From Rhizobium johnstonii 3841 (GTDB taxonomy: Bacteria > Pseudomonadota > Alphaproteobacteria > Rhizobiales > Rhizobiaceae): a stretch of 64,000 bases of DNA. Below the pieces are notes generated by a model, which saw only the letters and a program-made list of their open reading frames with translations, was not told the DNA's origin and did not search any database. The DNA lies in assembly GCF_000009265.1 (NCBI RefSeq), contig NC_008380.1, positions 687,501 to 751,500 on the forward strand, given 5' to 3'. Position 1 is the first letter of the stretch; each line of letters starts with the position of its first letter. Position numbers and translations under genes: made by a program. Shown one piece after another: positions 61,961 through 64,000 of the stretch.

Positions 61961-62404
61961 TCAGCCGGTCAGCGCCTGCGGCGGCTGGTTGACGCTGTAA
62001 CGCGCTTCCCGAAGGCTCTTTTTGAGGAAGATGGTGTTCTCGTCCGGATCGGCCGAGGGATCCTGGAAAGCGATATGGCTGATCTCGATGCCGGCGTGAT
62101 CTTCGGCAAGGGTGAGCTGCGCGTAAACGGTGACGCCGCGCGGCTTGATTTCCAGATCGAGAACGACTTCGGGGTTGCCGCCCCACTCCAGAGTATAGTT
62201 GCCGCCCAGGCCGAAATTCACCGTGCCCGGATGAAAGAAAAGCTCCGCCGCCGAAGCGACGAGATCGGAAAGGTTGCCGTAATACTCGAAGCGCAGCAGT
62301 GAAATAAGGTCAGAAGCATCCAGAAGGCGCAGTTCAGTGGCGACCGGGCTGATCGCGTCTGCGAGGATCTTTTCACGCTGGGTAGAGTGGGGGCATTTTT
62401 TCAT
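61961..62404 (-). CDS. Conserved hypothetical protein in the flagellar cluster
   Basis: 147 residues, MKKCPHSTQREKILADAISP at the N terminus. Then SDLISLLRFEYYGNLSDLV, a beta-rich middle (LEWGGNPEVVLDLEIKPRG, YAQLTLAEDHAGIEIS) and a charged end. No membrane helix or signal peptide. It starts 5 bp after the flhB stop, so it is translated with flhB. No domain is recognised; it sits at the same place, between visR and flhB, as an unnamed ORF in other rhizobia, as I recall. A flagellar-assembly or chaperone role is only a guess. Confidence 0.78.
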   Translation of the reverse strand: MKKCPHSTQREKILADAISPVATELRLLDASDLISLLRFEYYGNLSDLVASAAELFFHPGTVNFGLGGNYTLEWGGNPEVVLDLEIKPRGVTVYAQLTLAEDHAGIEISHIAFQDPSADPDENTIFLKKSLREARYSVNQPPQALTG

Positions 62405-62409
62405 TCGGC

Positions 62410-63489
62410 TTATCTGACCCGTTTGTTCTTGGCGTCCGCAGCGTAGACCCGGTGGATGAGCTCCGCTACCGCCTTATAGAAGACTGACGGGATGACACTA
62501 TCGATCGAGACTTGCGCAAACATGGAGCGCGCAAGTGGCGGATCTTCGAACACCGGTATGCCGTTCTTCTCGGCGATCTCCCTGATTTTGAGCGCAATCA
62601 GGTCCTGACCCTTGGCCAGCACCACCGGCGCGTCGTTCTCTTCGCGCGCATAACGCAGCGCCACCGCATAATGCGTCGGGTTTGCAATCACCAGCGTCGC
62701 GCGGTCCACGTTGGCGATCATGCGCCGGCGCGCCCGGTCGCGCATCAGCGAGCGCTGCCGGCTCTTGACGAAGGGATCGCCCTGCGCCTGCTTGTTTTCT
62801 TCCTTCACCTCGTGCCGCGTCATCTTCAACTCGGTGAACCAGTGATGGCGCGTCCAGAAAAGATCGGCGATCGCCACGATCGCCGTGGCAATCAGCATGA
62901 CGATGATGATCTTGCGCATCGCTGCCATCATTCGCACCAGGATCGTCTGCGGATCGGAGAACATCGCGTCGATCGATCCGAAATATTCGCTCCTGAGCAC
63001 GAAAAACAGGATCACCCCGACGACGACAACCTTGAACAGCGATTTTCCGAATTCGACCAGGCCGGGCACGCTGAACAGCCGTGACCAGCCTTTGATCGGC
63101 GAGATACGCGAGGCCTGCGGCCGGATGCGTTCGAGCACCGGCGTCGGCAGGTTCTGAAAGACGGAGGAGGCGACGCCGAACACCATGAACAGGATGAAGG
63201 CGGGCGCCACCAGCGCCGCACTTGCCCAACCGATCCGGACGAACAGCGCCAGGACATCCGGTCCCGTCTCGATCTTCCACTGGTCGGGCTGCTCGAAGAT
63301 GTCGCGCAGCATTTCAGTCATGCGCCCGACACTTTCTGGAAGGAAGAACACCAGATAGATGAAGGTGGCGAGGATCGTCGCAAAGATCGACAGTTCCCGC
63401 GAAGACGGCACGTTGCCCTTTTCCGCGGCATCGCTTTGCTTTTTCGCGGTTGGGGCTTCTGTTTTGCTGTCCTTGTCATCGTCTGCCAA
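62410..63489 (-). CDS. flhB: Flagellar export protein FlhB
   Basis: 359 residues starting at a TTG codon at 63489 ([14 protein letters not shown], made as Met), with GGAGGG 7 bases before it; upstream in-frame ATGs have no such site and the extra residues look unlike FlhB. Four membrane helices are at about 35-215. The autocleavage motif NPTH lies in [17 protein letters not shown], followed by [17 protein letters not shown]. It sets the switch from rod/hook to filament export. Confidence 0.93.
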   Translation of the reverse strand: MADDDKDSKTEAPTAKKQSDAAEKGNVPSSRELSIFATILATFIYLVFFLPESVGRMTEMLRDIFEQPDQWKIETGPDVLALFVRIGWASAALVAPAFILFMVFGVASSVFQNLPTPVLERIRPQASRISPIKGWSRLFSVPGLVEFGKSLFKVVVVGVILFFVLRSEYFGSIDAMFSDPQTILVRMMAAMRKIIIVMLIATAIVAIADLFWTRHHWFTELKMTRHEVKEENKQAQGDPFVKSRQRSLMRDRARRRMIANVDRATLVIANPTHYAVALRYAREENDAPVVLAKGQDLIALKIREIAEKNGIPVFEDPPLARSMFAQVSIDSVIPSVFYKAVAELIHRVYAADAKNKRVR

Positions 63490-63590
63490 GTCGCGGCCCT
63501 CCGTCAAAGAAACAGGCCGCAGCCAATACATGTCGGCCAAAAACGCGCGGCGTTTTTGGAAGGACGACATGCATCAGAGCAAGGACCTAA

Positions 63591-63632
63591 AGCGCGTCGC
63601 AAGAACCGAGTTCTATGCGACGCGCTTTAGAG
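63591..63632. repeat. Palindromic repeat between flhB and fliG
   Basis: taaagcgcgtcgc...gcgacgcgcttta, an imperfect inverted repeat of about 13 bp arms related to the one just after cheT at 57975. Located 3' of fliG on the minus strand, so it may act as a stem at the end of that message or an attenuator before flhB. Confidence 0.65.
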
Positions 63633-63722
63633 CACGGTCTATTGCTGGAAGGGTAGTCGCCTGTGGCACGGCGATCAACAGCCGCCTTTCGGCATGCCGG
63701 ATTTGTCAACAGTCTCGACGTG

Positions 63723-64000
63723 TTAGGCGGCCGCCGAAGCGTCGCCTTCCTTTTCCTTGAGCTCGATCTGGCCGGAATTGGCCAGGCGAATCGCTTCCTG
63801 CGCCACGGCGCGGCGGGCAATCGCGATCTCGCGCGGATTGACGCCACCCATGCCGCTCTGCAGATCCGATTCGATCATGCGGCGCTGGCGTGGGCTGATG
63901 GCGGAGAGAACCGATTCGCGGATCTCGGGGGGCGACCCGCGTAGCGCAACGGTGAGCACGTCCGTCGAGATGTCGTTGAGCAGCATGACGCGGCTGCGCT
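63723..64000 (-). CDS. fliG: Flagellar motor switch protein FliG (3' part)
   Basis: The last ~92 codons are inside the window; the gene runs off the right edge. Readable segments are LNDISTDVLTVALRGSPPEI, SAISPRQRRMIESDLQSG and REIAIARRAVAQEAIRLANS, which match the FliG C-terminal domain that contacts the stator. The charged torque helix would be around RMIESDL. Same strand as flhB. Confidence 0.88.
   Translation of the reverse strand, partial: RSRVMLLNDISTDVLTVALRGSPPEIRESVLSAISPRQRRMIESDLQSGMGGVNPREIAIARRAVAQEAIRLANSGQIELKEKEGDASAAA

Noticed and set aside
1..64000. CRISPR arrays, tRNA/rRNA genes, IS elements, integrases
   Set aside because: No regularly spaced direct repeats, no tRNA-like cloverleaf, transposase or integrase reading frame was noticed while reading both strands.

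Overview
The window is chromosomal-type DNA from a member of the Rhizobiaceae, most likely Rhizobium sensu stricto (R. etli/leguminosarum group). Three things point there: a che operon led by a cytosolic MCP-like gene and running cheS-cheY1-cheA-cheW-cheR-cheB-cheY2-cheD-cheT into fliF-visN-visR and flhB-fliG; scattered palindromic intergenic repeats of the rhizobial RIME kind; and high GC with rhizobial ABC/polyol operons. No rRNA, tRNA, CRISPR array, phage or IS element was recognised.

Region 1 (1-15.2 kb) is a sugar/polyol catabolic island. A sugar ABC importer (permease cut by the window edge, plus binding protein) diverges from genes for a D-tagatose/D-allulose 3-epimerase-type isomerase, a ROK regulator, a PfkB kinase, a GatZ-like tagatose-6-phosphate epimerase-type protein, a ribitol-dehydrogenase-like SDR and a galactitol-dehydrogenase-like SDR. 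A second operon starts at a promoter bracketed by two LacI-type palindromes and encodes a DhnA/LsrF-type aldolase, a Gfo/Idh/MocA oxidoreductase, a D-lyxose-isomerase-like protein, a second PfkB kinase, an SmoS-like SDR and a zinc alcohol dehydrogenase. A convergent LacI-family gene closes it. The logic is polyol oxidation, ketose epimerisation or isomerisation, phosphorylation and aldol cleavage.

Region 2 (15.3-23.8 kb) is a complete Nit1C ('MSMEG_0572/nitrilase') cluster on the minus strand: MSMEG_0572-like, Nit1 nitrilase, radical SAM, GNAT, AIR-synthase-like, glycosyltransferase, MSMEG_0570-like, flavoprotein and a trailing LnmK/Pnap_2097-like gene. The genes are tightly coupled and are preceded by a well-spaced sigma-54 -24/-12 element in an AT-rich, repeat-bearing leader. 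This is the most interesting system in the window: its chemistry is only partly understood.

Region 3 (23.8-34.7 kb) is mixed. It has surface-polysaccharide-type genes (lipase-like hydrolase, beta-helix protein, acyltransferase, O-antigen-ligase-like protein, SGNH hydrolase), a scar where the 5' ends of two ku genes face each other, small hypotheticals, OsmC, an FAD/NAD(P)-binding protein, an EamA permease and a fusion of an MhqO-like dioxygenase with an MhqD-like hydrolase.

Region 4 (34.8-49.1 kb) holds a dense set of two-component genes (three kinases, four stand-alone or fused receivers, one LuxR-type regulator), then a secDF fusion, a CPA2 antiporter, a small XRE regulator, a GT39-like membrane glycosyltransferase and a 37-residue membrane peptide.

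Region 5 (49.2-64 kb) is the chemotaxis/flagellar cluster. Its first product is a globin-coupled chemoreceptor in which the usual heme-ligand histidine position appears to be glutamate. VisN/VisR are the master regulators of motility, and flhB and the 3' end of fliG lie on the opposite strand.
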